IMG/VR virus record: IMGVR_UViG_3300044655_002353
Location: 1 to 64,000 of that record
DNA length: 64,000 nt
From: a virus
Direction: 5' to 3' (one strand)
Position 1 is the stretch's first letter. Every line of letters starts with the position of its first letter. Position numbers and translations under genes: made by a program. This document shows, one piece after another, positions 6,668-13,034 of the stretch. The notes beneath the pieces are model-generated. The model had not been told where the DNA came from, did not search any database, and saw only the letters and a program-made list of their open reading frames with translations.

Positions 6668-6677
6668 TCAAAATAAT

Positions 6678-6706
6678 TTTACTTTTAAAAGTTTTTGTGT
6701 TAGAAT
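6678..6706 (+). promoter_or_regulatory. Sigma-70-like promoter, TCTAACAAA class
   Basis: TTTACT, 17-base spacer, TAGAAT (6701-6706), followed by TCTAACAAA at 6715-6723, upstream of the GIY-YIG-like gene. Confidence 0.65.
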
Positions 6707-6737
6707 ATCTTTAGTCTAACAAACTTTGAGTAGTAAA

Positions 6738-7268
6738 ATGAAACCAGCAACCGCTTTAGAACAAATTGTAATTGGACAGATGATGTATTCTGGAATAATT
6801 CCATATAGTGGAATATTTCAAATAAATGAATATCATTTACAAAGTTACATTACTCACTATGGTAATATTGCTGGAAAAACAAATAAAGGAACACATAAAA
6901 ATTCTAATACTAGATATGCACGACGATTAGCAGGATTAAATTTATTAAAACTTAATTTTCAACGAGATGCAAAATTTCATGATATGAAATCTGGAATGAT
7001 TTATCTCATTGAGAATATAGTATATCCCGATCATTATAAGATTGGTATGACTATTGACCTTCCCTCGAGGTTAAATTCTTATCAAACTTATGATCCGCTA
7101 AGAAGATTTAAAGTATTAAAATATGAGTTTGTATTAGATAGGATTACTGCAGAGAAAAAGATTTTACATCATCCAGAAATATTTAAAGAAACTGGAGAAT
7201 GGATTAAAAGAGATAATGCAATAGAAATGTTTGAAAAAATTATTTTTAAAAAGAATTTGGACCTGTAG
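6738..7268 (+). CDS. GIY-YIG / T5orf172-like protein
   Basis: The ATG at 6738 is preferred to an upstream TTG. After about 75 residues of unassigned N-terminal domain there is MIYLIENIVYPDHYKIGMT, then LPSRLNSYQTYDP, the arrangement of the T5orf172/Mug113 branch of the GIY-YIG superfamily, which contains nucleases and mobile elements. The 'YKIGMT' strand and the following Arg are the recognisable core; a catalytic Glu may be in the later helix. The stop codon TAG lies inside the following tRNA-Phe (its bases 8-10), so the gene and tRNA overlap by 10 nt. Confidence 0.65.
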   Translation: MKPATALEQIVIGQMMYSGIIPYSGIFQINEYHLQSYITHYGNIAGKTNKGTHKNSNTRYARRLAGLNLLKLNFQRDAKFHDMKSGMIYLIENIVYPDHYKIGMTIDLPSRLNSYQTYDPLRRFKVLKYEFVLDRITAEKKILHHPEIFKETGEWIKRDNAIEMFEKIIFKKNLDL

Positions 7269-7334
7269 CTCAGTAGGAAGAGCACGTGCCTGAAGAGCAT
7301 GGTGTCGATGGTTCGATTCCATCCGGGTCCACCA
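7259..7334 (+). tRNA. tRNA-Phe (GAA)
   Basis: Acceptor GGACCTG/CGGGTCC, anticodon stem CGTGC/GCATG with loop CTGAAGA (GAA), T-loop TTCGATT, encoded CCA. The first ten bases also encode the end of the previous protein. Confidence 0.93.
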
Positions 7335-7341
7335 AAGATAT

Positions 7342-7417
7342 AGGTGGTTAGTACAACGGCTAGTATTCCGGCCTCCAAAGCCGTGGGATTTCAGTTCGAA
7401 TCTGAAGCCGCCTGCCA
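7342..7417 (+). tRNA. tRNA-Trp (CCA)
   Basis: Acceptor AGGTGGT/GCCGCCT, anticodon loop CTCCAAA (CCA), T-arm TTCAG-TTCGAAT-CTGAA, encoded CCA. Seven bases downstream of tRNA-Phe, so the two are probably co-processed. Confidence 0.92.
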
Positions 7418-7458
7418 GATAATATGTGAAAACTGTTAACCAGTTTTACATTTGATGA

Positions 7459-7499
7459 TTTACATTTTTGTCGCTTGTAGTTATAATAATTACATATTC
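7459..7499 (+). promoter_or_regulatory. Sigma-70-like promoter with CATATTC box
   Basis: TTTACA (7459-7464), 17-base spacer, TATAAT (7482-7487), then 5 nt and CATATTC (7493-7499). An AAAACTG-TTAAC-CAGTTTT inverted repeat at 7428-7446 precedes the -35. Confidence 0.75.
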
Positions 7500-7515
7500 G
7501 AAAATGTAGGAGTAA

Positions 7516-7764
7516 ATGAAAATGTTTTGTAAAAAATATTTGTGGAAAGTATTGGATGAAAACGGTGATTTGACTCAAGTAGATACTCACATTTATGGAC
7601 CTCAATATGATGAGTTCAAATTGAATGATGGTTTATTCAATTCAATTGAGCAGGCTGAAAAAGCTCTTGAAGAATACTTAACAAAGTACTATGAGTACTT
7701 TGAGCATTATAGTTTTGAGCAATTTGTTTTATTGACAGTGTATAAAAGCCAAACTGAAGAATGA
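7516..7764 (+). CDS. Hypothetical 82-residue protein
   Basis: TAGGAG precedes the ATG by 6 nt. Strand-rich N-terminus (MFCKKYLWKVLDENGDLTQVDTHI is beta-like) and an acidic, aromatic C-terminal helix. Not recognised. First gene of a four-gene coupled operon under the CATATTC promoter. Confidence 0.5.
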   Translation: MKMFCKKYLWKVLDENGDLTQVDTHIYGPQYDEFKLNDGLFNSIEQAEKALEEYLTKYYEYFEHYSFEQFVLLTVYKSQTEE

Positions 7765-8024
7765 AGAAAGGTACTTTAGTTCAGATACAACCAGTAAAGC
7801 AAATAGCAATACTTGTTGAAGATGTGGAACATCATGCATCTAGTGTATTAGCATTGCATATGACACGAGAACACCCACGGCCAATGCTGCTTAGACTAGA
7901 CATAGAAAATGGTTTGCTTTATTTCAGCAATGATAGAGGTCGCTTTTTGCAAGATGGTTATGACTTTGAAGCTGAACTTATTCAATTGAAACGAATGGTG
8001 ACATATGCTAAAGTACAGCGTTGA
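7761..8024 (+). CDS. Hypothetical 87-residue protein
   Basis: ATGA overlap with the previous gene. Beta-strand-rich (TLVQIQPVKQIAILVEDVEHH) with a charged C-terminal helix. No family recognised. Confidence 0.5.
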   Translation: MKKGTLVQIQPVKQIAILVEDVEHHASSVLALHMTREHPRPMLLRLDIENGLLYFSNDRGRFLQDGYDFEAELIQLKRMVTYAKVQR

Positions 8025-8043
8025 AGATAGAGGTGTTGGTCAG

Positions 8044-8202
8044 ATGAGCTTATCTCAGTTATGGAATACGCGAAAGCAATTGGAAAAAGACATCCAAGAT
8101 GGAATTGATACTGAAGATACTTGGATAGATTTGGATGTTGTTAACTTTGCAATACGTACAGGAATGCAAGCATTACAGGATATTGTCAATGCCAGTAATT
8201 AG
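8044..8202 (+). CDS. Small helical protein
   Basis: The frame is also open from an ATG at 8005 inside the previous gene; 8044 is preferred because GAGG lies 10 nt upstream. About 52 residues, a helix LSQLWNTRKQLEKDIQDG followed by an acidic turn and a second helix. The start is uncertain and the function unknown. Confidence 0.4.
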   Translation: MSLSQLWNTRKQLEKDIQDGIDTEDTWIDLDVVNFAIRTGMQALQDIVNASN

Positions 8203-8341
8203 TGGATTAGCTATTGTAGCAGGATTGTTAGTAGTTTGGGGTATTATCAGATTGAGCCGAGGTCATAAGACAGAAGGTTCATTAGAAATCTTGGGCGGTT
8301 TGATAGAGCTCGTTGGTGAAATCTTAGCTGCATTTTTGTGA
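8189..8341 (+). CDS. Small membrane protein
   Basis: Fifty residues starting at the ATG at 8189, overlapping the previous gene by 14 nt. A long hydrophobic helix (PVISGLAIVAGLLVVWGII) is followed by a basic loop and a second Gly/Leu-rich segment (EILGGLIELVGEILAAFL). Probably an inner-membrane peptide; no family recognised. Confidence 0.5.
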   Translation: MPVISGLAIVAGLLVVWGIIRLSRGHKTEGSLEILGGLIELVGEILAAFL

Positions 8342-8362
8342 AGTAGTTATCACTTTTAGTTG

Positions 8363-8402
8363 TTTACAAATCTAGAAAACTGTTTATAATAGACCCATAT
8401 TC
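8363..8402 (+). promoter_or_regulatory. Sigma-70-like promoter with CATATTC box
   Basis: TTTACA (8363-8368), 16-base spacer, TATAAT (8385-8390), CATATTC (8396-8402). A GTTATCA half-site lies at 8346-8352. The leader is almost identical to those at 16041 and 17001. Confidence 0.8.
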
Positions 8403-8425
8403 AAACAAACGTATGGAGAACTACG

Positions 8426-8653
8426 ATGAGTACAACATTTCAGTTTGATAATGGCCAACCCAATCTTAATGAGATTAGAAAGTTTATTCAAGAGCTTGCA
8501 ACAACTAATAAGAAGTATGAATTGTCTCGTGAGTTTACTTTGACAATTCATGGTTATCCTACAGGATTTACTTCATTGGATTGGGTAAAGAACAAGTTTC
8601 CTGAATTCCCACTGAAGTACCAAAAGTTAGTTGTTTATCATTGCTCACTATAA
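8426..8653 (+). CDS. Hypothetical 75-residue protein
   Basis: Follows a GGAG ribosome binding site 9 nt upstream and its own promoter. Helix then beta-like segments (EFTLTIHGYPTGFTSLDWVK). Not recognised. Confidence 0.5.
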   Translation: MSTTFQFDNGQPNLNEIRKFIQELATTNKKYELSREFTLTIHGYPTGFTSLDWVKNKFPEFPLKYQKLVVYHCSL

Positions 8654-8672
8654 AAGAGAGGGGGAACCTAAG

Positions 8673-9032
8673 ATGATTACTGCAAGAGAAGCCGTTGAAC
8701 TTACCAAAGTTAGCAATACTGTTGTCAAAGAATTTCTTGACAAATTAGATACGAAAGTTAGGGAACATGCTACTAACGGTGGGCGAGTTTTGAACTTGAC
8801 CAAAGAGTTTCCTTCTAAATTTGAACCTAATATTGATGCTCGTGGTATGGTGATATTAACGCCATTTCAAGAAAAGATTAGAAGTGAAGTGAAAGCTATT
8901 GGATTTGGATTTCACGATCAATGCAAAAATCATTATGGTCAGCGGCGGGGCGGTCTCGGTGTTATTGTAGATGAAAATGATAACTTTATTGAAACACCAG
9001 TTACTGAATACTGGTTTGAATTACAATGGTGA
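8673..9032 (+). CDS. Hypothetical 119-residue protein
   Basis: The ATG at 8673 follows a GAGAGGGGG run; an upstream frame extension overlaps the previous gene and is rejected. Reads as two helices, a beta segment (GMVILTPFQEKIRSEVK) and a basic Gly-rich turn (HYGQRRGGLGVIVDEN). Function unknown. Confidence 0.5.
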   Translation: MITAREAVELTKVSNTVVKEFLDKLDTKVREHATNGGRVLNLTKEFPSKFEPNIDARGMVILTPFQEKIRSEVKAIGFGFHDQCKNHYGQRRGGLGVIVDENDNFIETPVTEYWFELQW

Positions 9033-9041
9033 GAAACTAAG

Positions 9042-9215
9042 ATGAAGAATAAAGCAGTTCAAGAAATGATGGCAATCCAACATAACGTAAATCCTAAAGA
9101 TGTTCGTGTGGAATTTACACATGCAGTCGGTTCGGAATACAATTTTGAAGTAACGATTTGGACTGAAGATTTATATCAAAAGTATGAAGTAACGGTTCAA
9201 TCAAAACCATTATAG
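9042..9215 (+). CDS. Short hypothetical protein (57 residues)
   Basis: Short frame with ATG 9 nt after the previous stop. The product reads KNKAVQEMMAIQHNVNPKD then a beta hairpin-like region. Its TAG stop overlaps the first two bases of a tRNA-like sequence, the same arrangement seen at three other tRNAs here. Real translation is likely but unproven. Confidence 0.45.
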   Translation: MKNKAVQEMMAIQHNVNPKDVRVEFTHAVGSEYNFEVTIWTEDLYQKYEVTVQSKPL

Positions 9216-9283
9216 CCTGTCTAGCGGATTCTAGACCCGTCGCTATGAACGATGTAGGAAGTGTTCGACTCACTTACAGACTG
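9214..9283 (+). tRNA. tRNA-like gene, anticodon ATG (His) if functional
   Basis: AGCCTGT/ACAGACT acceptor with one mismatch, D-arm CTAG/CTAG, anticodon stem CGTCG/CGATG with loop CTATGAA, T-arm AAGTG-TTCGACT-CACTT. There is no two-base linker between acceptor and D-arm and no CCA. Anticodon ATG is very unusual for His, so it may be degenerate. Confidence 0.45.
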
Positions 9284-9311
9284 AAAGTTTTAGAGATAGA
9301 GAGAATAGACG

Positions 9312-9668
9312 ATGAGTGGATTTCAACGAGGCACAGTTTCACATGAAGCAGAAAATACAGCTCGAGAAGCTGGCATAGTTCTGATACGGTTTAGAACTTA
9401 CTATTACTTCTGTAATACTGCAATTGCATTGTGCTTAAAGACAGGTCGTGTTATCCGAAATGACAACATTGAATGGGTTACAAAGCAATTAGCACAATAC
9501 CAATTGCCTGTAGTGTTTACGATTTGGTTTGAGTCAATGTATGATGTTGAACGATATGAACTATTGAAAGTCGAAGAACAAACTCGCTGTAGCTCAGTTG
9601 GAATAGAGCAGAGGGCTTCTATCCCTACGGTCGTGGGTTCAAATCCTACCAGCGAGGCCACCTTATAA
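9312..9668 (+). CDS. Hypothetical protein whose frame runs through tRNA-Arg
   Basis: 118 residues. About the first 90 are ordinary (REAGIVLIRFRTYYYFCNTA is strand-rich). The last 27 or so are the in-frame reading of the tRNA-Arg gene, with the stop 6 nt past its CCA. Either the protein really has a tRNA-encoded tail, or the gene lost its own stop when the tRNA was acquired. No family recognised. Confidence 0.45.
   Translation: MSGFQRGTVSHEAENTAREAGIVLIRFRTYYYFCNTAIALCLKTGRVIRNDNIEWVTKQLAQYQLPVVFTIWFESMYDVERYELLKVEEQTRCSSVGIEQRASIPTVVGSNPTSEATL
9583..9660 (+). tRNA. tRNA-Arg (TCT)
   Basis: Acceptor CTCGCTG/CAGCGAG, anticodon loop CTTCTAT (TCT), T-loop TTCAAAT, encoded CCA. TCT reads AGA/AGG, frequent codons in AT-rich phages. 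Confidence 0.92.
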
Positions 9669-9680
9669 AGTAGGAGTAAT

Positions 9681-9794
9681 ATGAAAGCATCGCGAAATGA
9701 ATGGGTAAGAGCTTTATTTGGAAACTTGTTTAGAGACTTAGCATTTGTCTTCGTTGGAATAATTGTTTTACTTGTAGTACTTTTAGTGATATAA
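9681..9794 (+). CDS. Membrane peptide (37 residues)
   Basis: Short frame with a good TAGGAGTAAT site before the ATG. The product is a short amphipathic start (MKASRNEWVRALFGNLFRD) followed by one long hydrophobic helix LAFVFVGIIVLLVVLLVI. A single-pass inner-membrane peptide; function unknown. Confidence 0.5.
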   Translation: MKASRNEWVRALFGNLFRDLAFVFVGIIVLLVVLLVI

Positions 9795-9806
9795 TAACTA
9801 AATCAA

Positions 9807-9902
9807 GTCGAGAGAGTCCAGTGGTGCTGGTACGAATCAATAAGAGCATGATTGGGGATTCCATAAATGTCCGACGCAGTTTAAATCTGCATCTCGACTC
9901 CA
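9807..9902 (+). tRNA. Class II tRNA-like gene, specificity unclear
   Basis: Seven-bp acceptor GTCGAGA/TCTCGAC, T-arm GCAG-TTTAAAT-CTGC, discriminator T and encoded CCA mark it as a tRNA. At 96 nt it has the long form of Leu/Ser tRNAs. The anticodon arm is irregular: AATCA/TGATT closes a 9-base loop ATAAGAGCA, which could give AAG (Leu) or AGA (Ser). It may carry an insertion or be degenerate. Confidence 0.5.
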
Positions 9903-9910
9903 AACATAAA

Positions 9911-9987
9911 GCCTGAATAGCTCAGTTGGGAGAGCGCCGTCCTTACAAGTCGGAGGTCACTTGGTTCGAACCCAGTTTCAGGTACCA
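9911..9987 (+). tRNA. tRNA-Val (TAC)
   Basis: Acceptor GCCTGAA/TTCAGGT, anticodon loop CTTACAA (TAC), T-loop TTCGAAC, encoded CCA. One internal mismatch in the anticodon stem. Confidence 0.88.
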
Positions 9988-10008
9988 AACATTGATAGAG
10001 GATTGTGA

Positions 10009-10437
10009 ATGAACCAATATCCACCTGCTCCAAAAGAAACTAAAGAAATGCTGACAGAAGCATTTGCTCAATTTGCTAAAGAAGTGTTTCAATGTGATTT
10101 GAATACTTTGGTCAAGGCTTACATGTCTTACGGACCGGATGGATTCAAGATTGCTAAAGAATTGGACAGTTATGGTTGGGACCTTACTATTGACGACGTC
10201 AATGAACTTGAAGAACTGCATTGGATTGCAGAATGTGCATTGACTAACGCAAGACAGAAGTGGGTAGAAGACAACAAGATTGAACCTCCATTTGAAGTAG
10301 GAACTGAATTGATTCATGGTGTCATTACTGGAATTTGCGAACATAGCCCAGCACGTTATTTGGTAAAGCGACCAACTGATGGGGATACATCAAGATTGTT
10401 GGTCAAATTTGAAGATGCAAAACTAAAACATGAATAG
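10009..10437 (+). CDS. Hypothetical 142-residue protein
   Basis: AGAGGATTGTGA precedes the ATG. Helical throughout the first 95 residues (KETKEMLTEAFAQFAKEVFQ), then a small beta region ending PARYLVKRPTDG. No family recognised. Followed after 19 nt by a membrane protein. Confidence 0.5.
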   Translation: MNQYPPAPKETKEMLTEAFAQFAKEVFQCDLNTLVKAYMSYGPDGFKIAKELDSYGWDLTIDDVNELEELHWIAECALTNARQKWVEDNKIEPPFEVGTELIHGVITGICEHSPARYLVKRPTDGDTSRLLVKFEDAKLKHE

Positions 10438-10456
10438 AGAACTCGGAGACAATAGA

Positions 10457-10684
10457 ATGGAAAGTGAACATAAAATGTGGATATGGCTGGCTGGAATTGG
10501 GGCTACTATCGGATTATGTATAGCACTATTAGTTCAAGCTGGCGAAGCAATCAAAGTCAATGCTGGTTTGCAAGAATGCAAATACGCAGTAGTTGGTTCG
10601 GCTGGAATTGTAACTGCATGGTTGAAAGAATGTCCTACGAGTCAAATTGGTCCGATTGTAGTAGATAGTGAAAATGTGAAGTAG
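10457..10684 (+). CDS. Single-pass membrane protein, paralogue of 20611
   Basis: The ATG at 10457 follows GGAG by 8 nt and is preferred to an upstream frame that starts in the previous gene. An N-terminal TM helix (IWLAGIGATIGLCIALLVQA) is followed by AGLQECKY..., a WLKECPT motif and a polar tail. The same layout (TM, AGLQxC, W-x-K-x-CPT) occurs in the gene at 20611, so the window has two copies of this family. The paired Cys suggests a periplasmic disulfide. Confidence 0.55.
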   Translation: MESEHKMWIWLAGIGATIGLCIALLVQAGEAIKVNAGLQECKYAVVGSAGIVTAWLKECPTSQIGPIVVDSENVK

Positions 10685-10700
10685 TTATCAAAAATAACCG

Positions 10701-10740
10701 TTTACATCTGCTAAAAATTGTTTATAATAGACACATATTC
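10701..10740 (+). promoter_or_regulatory. Sigma-70-like promoter with CATATTC box
   Basis: TTTACA (10701-10706), 16-base spacer, TATAAT (10723-10728), CATATTC (10734-10740). GTTATCA half-site at 10684-10690. Drives the candidate structured RNA and the genes after it. Confidence 0.8.
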
Positions 10741-10750
10741 AAAAAGAAGG

Positions 10751-10918
10751 AGTATTTGCGGGAGATACAGTTGGTGAACGATTCCAACTTATCGATAACA
10801 TTGGTAGATTTGGTGGTTCTTATCAGCTAAGTTATTCGGGATGTAATGTGGCCGCTTTCTATAGAAGCATAACCAAGCCACCATACTGGTGAAAACCCAG
10901 TATCTCCTTGCAAATACT
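10751..10918 (+). ncRNA. Candidate structured RNA or leader, about 168 nt
   Basis: It lies directly downstream of a strong promoter and has no gene. AGTATTTGC (10751-10759) plus GAGATAC (10762-10768) pair with GTATCTC (10900-10906) plus GCAAATACT (10910-10918), 16 bp that close the whole element. Inside are AGTTGG/CCAACT (about 10770-10790), a GCTTT/GAAGC hairpin and a possible GGTGG/CCACC pairing. The architecture is that of a folded noncoding RNA or a long structured 5' leader. No known RNA family is recognised. Confidence 0.55.
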
Positions 10919-10948
10919 CTTTATAGCAAAAAAGTGGAACATAGAAAG

Positions 10949-11164
10949 ATGAGTAAGATTTGTGCTGAACGAGTAAAAGAAGTGAGTAAGAAGTATGGTG
11001 TTAGTTTGCCAACTGCTCATCAATACTTGAAGAAAGAACAAAAGCGAAATGAACTTTTAGAACGTATCAAACTTTCAACAGATATTACTGACTTGAAAGA
11101 AGTCTTATCAGAACTAGTTCGAGAAACATATCCGTCTTTTACTATTCAACGTGGAAATAACTAA
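10949..11164 (+). CDS. Small helical protein, possible DNA-binding
   Basis: The ATG at 10949 is chosen; a longer frame from a GTG at 10889 would start inside the closing stem of the RNA element. 71 residues: VKEVSKKYGVSLPTAHQYLKKEQKR has the spacing of a helix-turn-helix, then a second helical region. A transcription regulator is possible but not shown. Confidence 0.5.
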   Translation: MSKICAERVKEVSKKYGVSLPTAHQYLKKEQKRNELLERIKLSTDITDLKEVLSELVRETYPSFTIQRGNN

Positions 11165-11165
11165 G

Positions 11166-11486
11166 ATGAGCGATAATAAAGTTTGGGCAATCATTGATGA
11201 TATCCGAGAACTCAATTGTGAATTGATTGCAAAGAATGCTCGTGATGGCATCAAAATGGTAATGGAAAATTTTGACCGAATTGAATGTCTTTGTCTTGAC
11301 CATGATTTAGGTGAAGCAATGAATGGCTATGATGTATTGTGTCATTTGATGTATAGAGGTTTTGTTCCAGACCATGTTCAATTAGTGACGTCAAATCCTG
11401 TTGGTCGAACTAATATGGCTCGAGTGTTGGAACATTATGGGTATGAAACGAAAGATGGTCGAAACTTTTACAAAGTAGAGAAATAA
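11166..11486 (+). CDS. Cyclic-phosphate-processing receiver-like protein
   Basis: 106 residues from the ATG at 11166, one base after the previous stop. WAIIDDIREL at the N-terminus and LCLDHDLGEAMNGYDVL in the middle match the receiver-like family described as cyclic-phosphate processing (cREC), which is linked with RNA repair systems and differs from signalling receivers. The Asp residues of IDD and LDHDLG are present. In a phage with many tRNAs, a part in tRNA repair after host cleavage is plausible but inferred. Confidence 0.65.
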   Translation: MSDNKVWAIIDDIRELNCELIAKNARDGIKMVMENFDRIECLCLDHDLGEAMNGYDVLCHLMYRGFVPDHVQLVTSNPVGRTNMARVLEHYGYETKDGRNFYKVEK

Positions 11487-11487
11487 G

Positions 11488-11820
11488 ATGAACTATCAAG
11501 AAGTCTTCCAATTGAAAACGATGGCTGATACACTACGGGAAGTGGAGCAAATCGAGAATAAGTTTCCGGTGACTCCCGAATTATTGGCATCTTTGGTTCA
11601 ATATTTCAAAGAAAATTTTGAATTTATGACACAGATTTATGCATCAAAACAGATGAAACTAGATATGTTTCAAGAACTAATGTTGCAGCCTTATTCTGAT
11701 GCTTGTTGTTGTATGGGTCCTCAAGGTAGTCATCCATACTGTAATTGCACAATGCGAGAACTTCGTTATATGTATCGTTATGATATAGCATTAGTTCTTT
11801 TGGAAGAAGGATTGATATAA
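11488..11820 (+). CDS. Hypothetical Cys-rich protein
   Basis: 110 residues, helical, with a Cys cluster ACCCMGPQGSHPYCNC at about residues 70-90 that could bind a metal or Fe-S cluster. Starts one base after the receiver-like gene and ends one base before the next gene. No family recognised. Confidence 0.5.
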   Translation: MNYQEVFQLKTMADTLREVEQIENKFPVTPELLASLVQYFKENFEFMTQIYASKQMKLDMFQELMLQPYSDACCCMGPQGSHPYCNCTMRELRYMYRYDIALVLLEEGLI

Positions 11821-11821
11821 C

Positions 11822-12007
11822 ATGGGTGGAGTAAGACGTAAGAAAGAAGTAAGATATACAATTGAAGAACTTCAGTCAATGTTACAAACATTTGAAGATA
11901 CTCATGAAAGAAAAGGTAATGAACCACTTTTGCAATATGATGATGCAGCTATAATGCAACGTGATGGAGCTGAAGAGTTTTTGGATTGGGTAAAAGAACA
12001 ATCGTGA
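11822..12007 (+). CDS. Hypothetical 61-residue protein
   Basis: Basic start (GGVRRKKEVRYTIEELQSML), then acidic helix. The last codon and TGA stop lie inside the 5' end of the following CAT tRNA (5-base overlap). Function unknown. Confidence 0.5.
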   Translation: MGGVRRKKEVRYTIEELQSMLQTFEDTHERKGNEPLLQYDDAAIMQRDGAEEFLDWVKEQS

Positions 12008-12078
12008 TGTAGCTCAGTCGGTAGAGCAAAGCATTCATAATGCTTGTGTCCTTGGTTCGAATCCAAGCTTCACGACCA
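12003..12078 (+). tRNA. tRNA with anticodon CAT (Met or Ile2)
   Basis: Acceptor CGTGATG/CTTCACG with one T-T mismatch, anticodon stem AAGCA/TGCTT with loop TTCATAA (CAT), T-arm CTTGG-TTCGAAT-CCAAG, encoded CCA. With the CAT tRNA at 4681, one of the two may be the lysidine-modified Ile isoacceptor. Confidence 0.9.
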
Positions 12079-12091
12079 ATTAGAATAAGAC

Positions 12092-12099
12092 TATAAATA
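12092..12099 (+). promoter_or_regulatory. Late-type box TATAAATA
   Basis: TATAAATA sits in the 29-nt space between two tRNA genes, 8 nt before tRNA-Thr(TGT). It could allow late transcription of the distal tRNAs. Confidence 0.35.
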
Positions 12100-12107
12100 A
12101 AAAATAT

Positions 12108-12182
12108 GCTCCTATAGTTTAACGGGAAAAACGGCGGCTTTGTAACCCGCGGTTCTCGGGTCAGTTCCGGGTGGGAGCTCCA
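12108..12182 (+). tRNA. tRNA-Thr (TGT)
   Basis: Acceptor GCTCCTA/TGGGAGC, anticodon loop TTTGTAA (TGT), encoded CCA. The T-loop is read as GTCAGTT inside CTCGG/CCGGG, an unusual loop. Confidence 0.85.
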
Positions 12183-12188
12183 ATTATT

Positions 12189-12264
12189 GCCTCGTTAGCT
12201 CAGTTGGTAGAGCAATTCACTAGTAATGAATAGGTCATCTGTTCGAATCAGATACGAGGCTCCA
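12189..12264 (+). tRNA. tRNA-Thr (AGT)
   Basis: Acceptor GCCTCGT/ACGAGGC, anticodon stem ATTCA/TGAAT with loop CTAGTAA (AGT), T-loop TTCGAAT, encoded CCA. A34 is rare in bacterial tRNAs other than Arg(ACG). Confidence 0.92.
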
Positions 12265-12280
12265 TACTATAAGGTACTAA

Positions 12281-12772
12281 ATGTTTTGGCCATTTTGTAA
12301 GAAGAAGGAAGAACAAGTTCGCGTTCTTTATCCATATAAGCTATCAGGTTCTGCATGGGTAATGAATGACAAAGACGGCAAGGAAATTGAAGGTTATGAC
12401 ATTTGGGTATTTGATGACAAAGAAACTGGGCTCAAATGGGAAGCCTTTATTTCCGGTACTGATGAAGCAATTGATTTCTTAGTCAGAGACATTCCCTCTG
12501 CTAAGAATGGGTTCAAGATGTCATTTAGTGATAAGCCTTTCAAAGGTCACCAATTGATTGGTGATTGGGTTAAAGAGGGATTAGACTATAGCGGAAATAT
12601 CCATGGCAACTGGTATCGTTGGCATGTTCCTGGACATTGGACTCCAGGTATTAGTGGTTGGTTATGTCCTGCTCTATTTTTGTACTTCAGTAAAGCTCCA
12701 GAAAAGTTATACTTGAAGGCAGAAGCAATAGATGCAGATGAAGCAATGTTAAGAACTATGGTAAAATGGTAA
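12281..12772 (+). CDS. DUF6717-like hypothetical protein
   Basis: 163 residues. The sequence has the features I recall for DUF6717: an IWVFDDKETGLKWEAFISGT core, later GNWYRWH and GWLCPALFLYFSKAPEKLYLKAE. It begins with a basic Cys-containing MFWPFCKKKEE. Members are soluble bacterial proteins of unknown function. The gene sits between tRNAs without its own obvious promoter; AAGGTACTAA before the ATG is a weak ribosome binding site. Confidence 0.6.
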   Translation: MFWPFCKKKEEQVRVLYPYKLSGSAWVMNDKDGKEIEGYDIWVFDDKETGLKWEAFISGTDEAIDFLVRDIPSAKNGFKMSFSDKPFKGHQLIGDWVKEGLDYSGNIHGNWYRWHVPGHWTPGISGWLCPALFLYFSKAPEKLYLKAEAIDADEAMLRTMVKW

Positions 12773-12778
12773 GAATTT

Positions 12779-12855
12779 GTCGAAGTAGCAAAATTGGTAA
12801 GTGCATCAGTCTGCAAAACTGAATACTACGAGTTCAAGTCTCGTCTTCGACTCCA
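12779..12855 (+). tRNA. tRNA-Cys (GCA)
   Basis: Acceptor GTCGAAG/CTTCGAC, anticodon stem TCAGT/ACTGA with loop CTGCAAA (GCA), T-arm ACGAG-TTCAAGT-CTCGT, encoded CCA. Confidence 0.95.
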
Positions 12856-12873
12856 CTTGAAAGGAGAGAGTAA

Positions 12874-13023
12874 ATGAAGAAAATAAATAACATAGTAGCG
12901 AAGTATTGTTGTCGCTTCAATCGTGCTAAAGTTGAAGAAGATAAATCCAAGCAATACAAACGTAAAGAAAAACACTGTAAAAAATTTATTGACTATTCTT
13001 ATGCATTTTTAATACTTGCATAA
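12874..13023 (+). CDS. Small basic protein (49 residues)
   Basis: Short frame with a strong AAGGAGAGAG site 4 nt before the ATG. Lys-rich, with Cys-Cys near residue 11 and a hydrophobic C-terminus (FIDYSYAFLILA). Its last 12 codons form one arm and the loop of a perfect 18-bp hairpin. Function unknown. Confidence 0.5.
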   Translation: MKKINNIVAKYCCRFNRAKVEEDKSKQYKRKEKHCKKFIDYSYAFLILA

Positions 13024-13034
13024 GAATAGTCAAT
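12988..13034 (+). repeat. Perfect 18-bp inverted repeat (hairpin) over a stop codon
   Basis: 12988-13005 and 13017-13034 are exact reverse complements with an 11-base loop. On the plus strand no T-run follows, but on the minus strand the hairpin is followed by a T-rich run, as for a rho-independent terminator. It directly abuts the late box at 13032. Confidence 0.8.

Noticed and set aside
9807-9902. Self-splicing intron inside a tRNA
   Set aside because: The extra length (about 20 bases) is far too short for a group I intron; a class II variable arm or small insertion is simpler.
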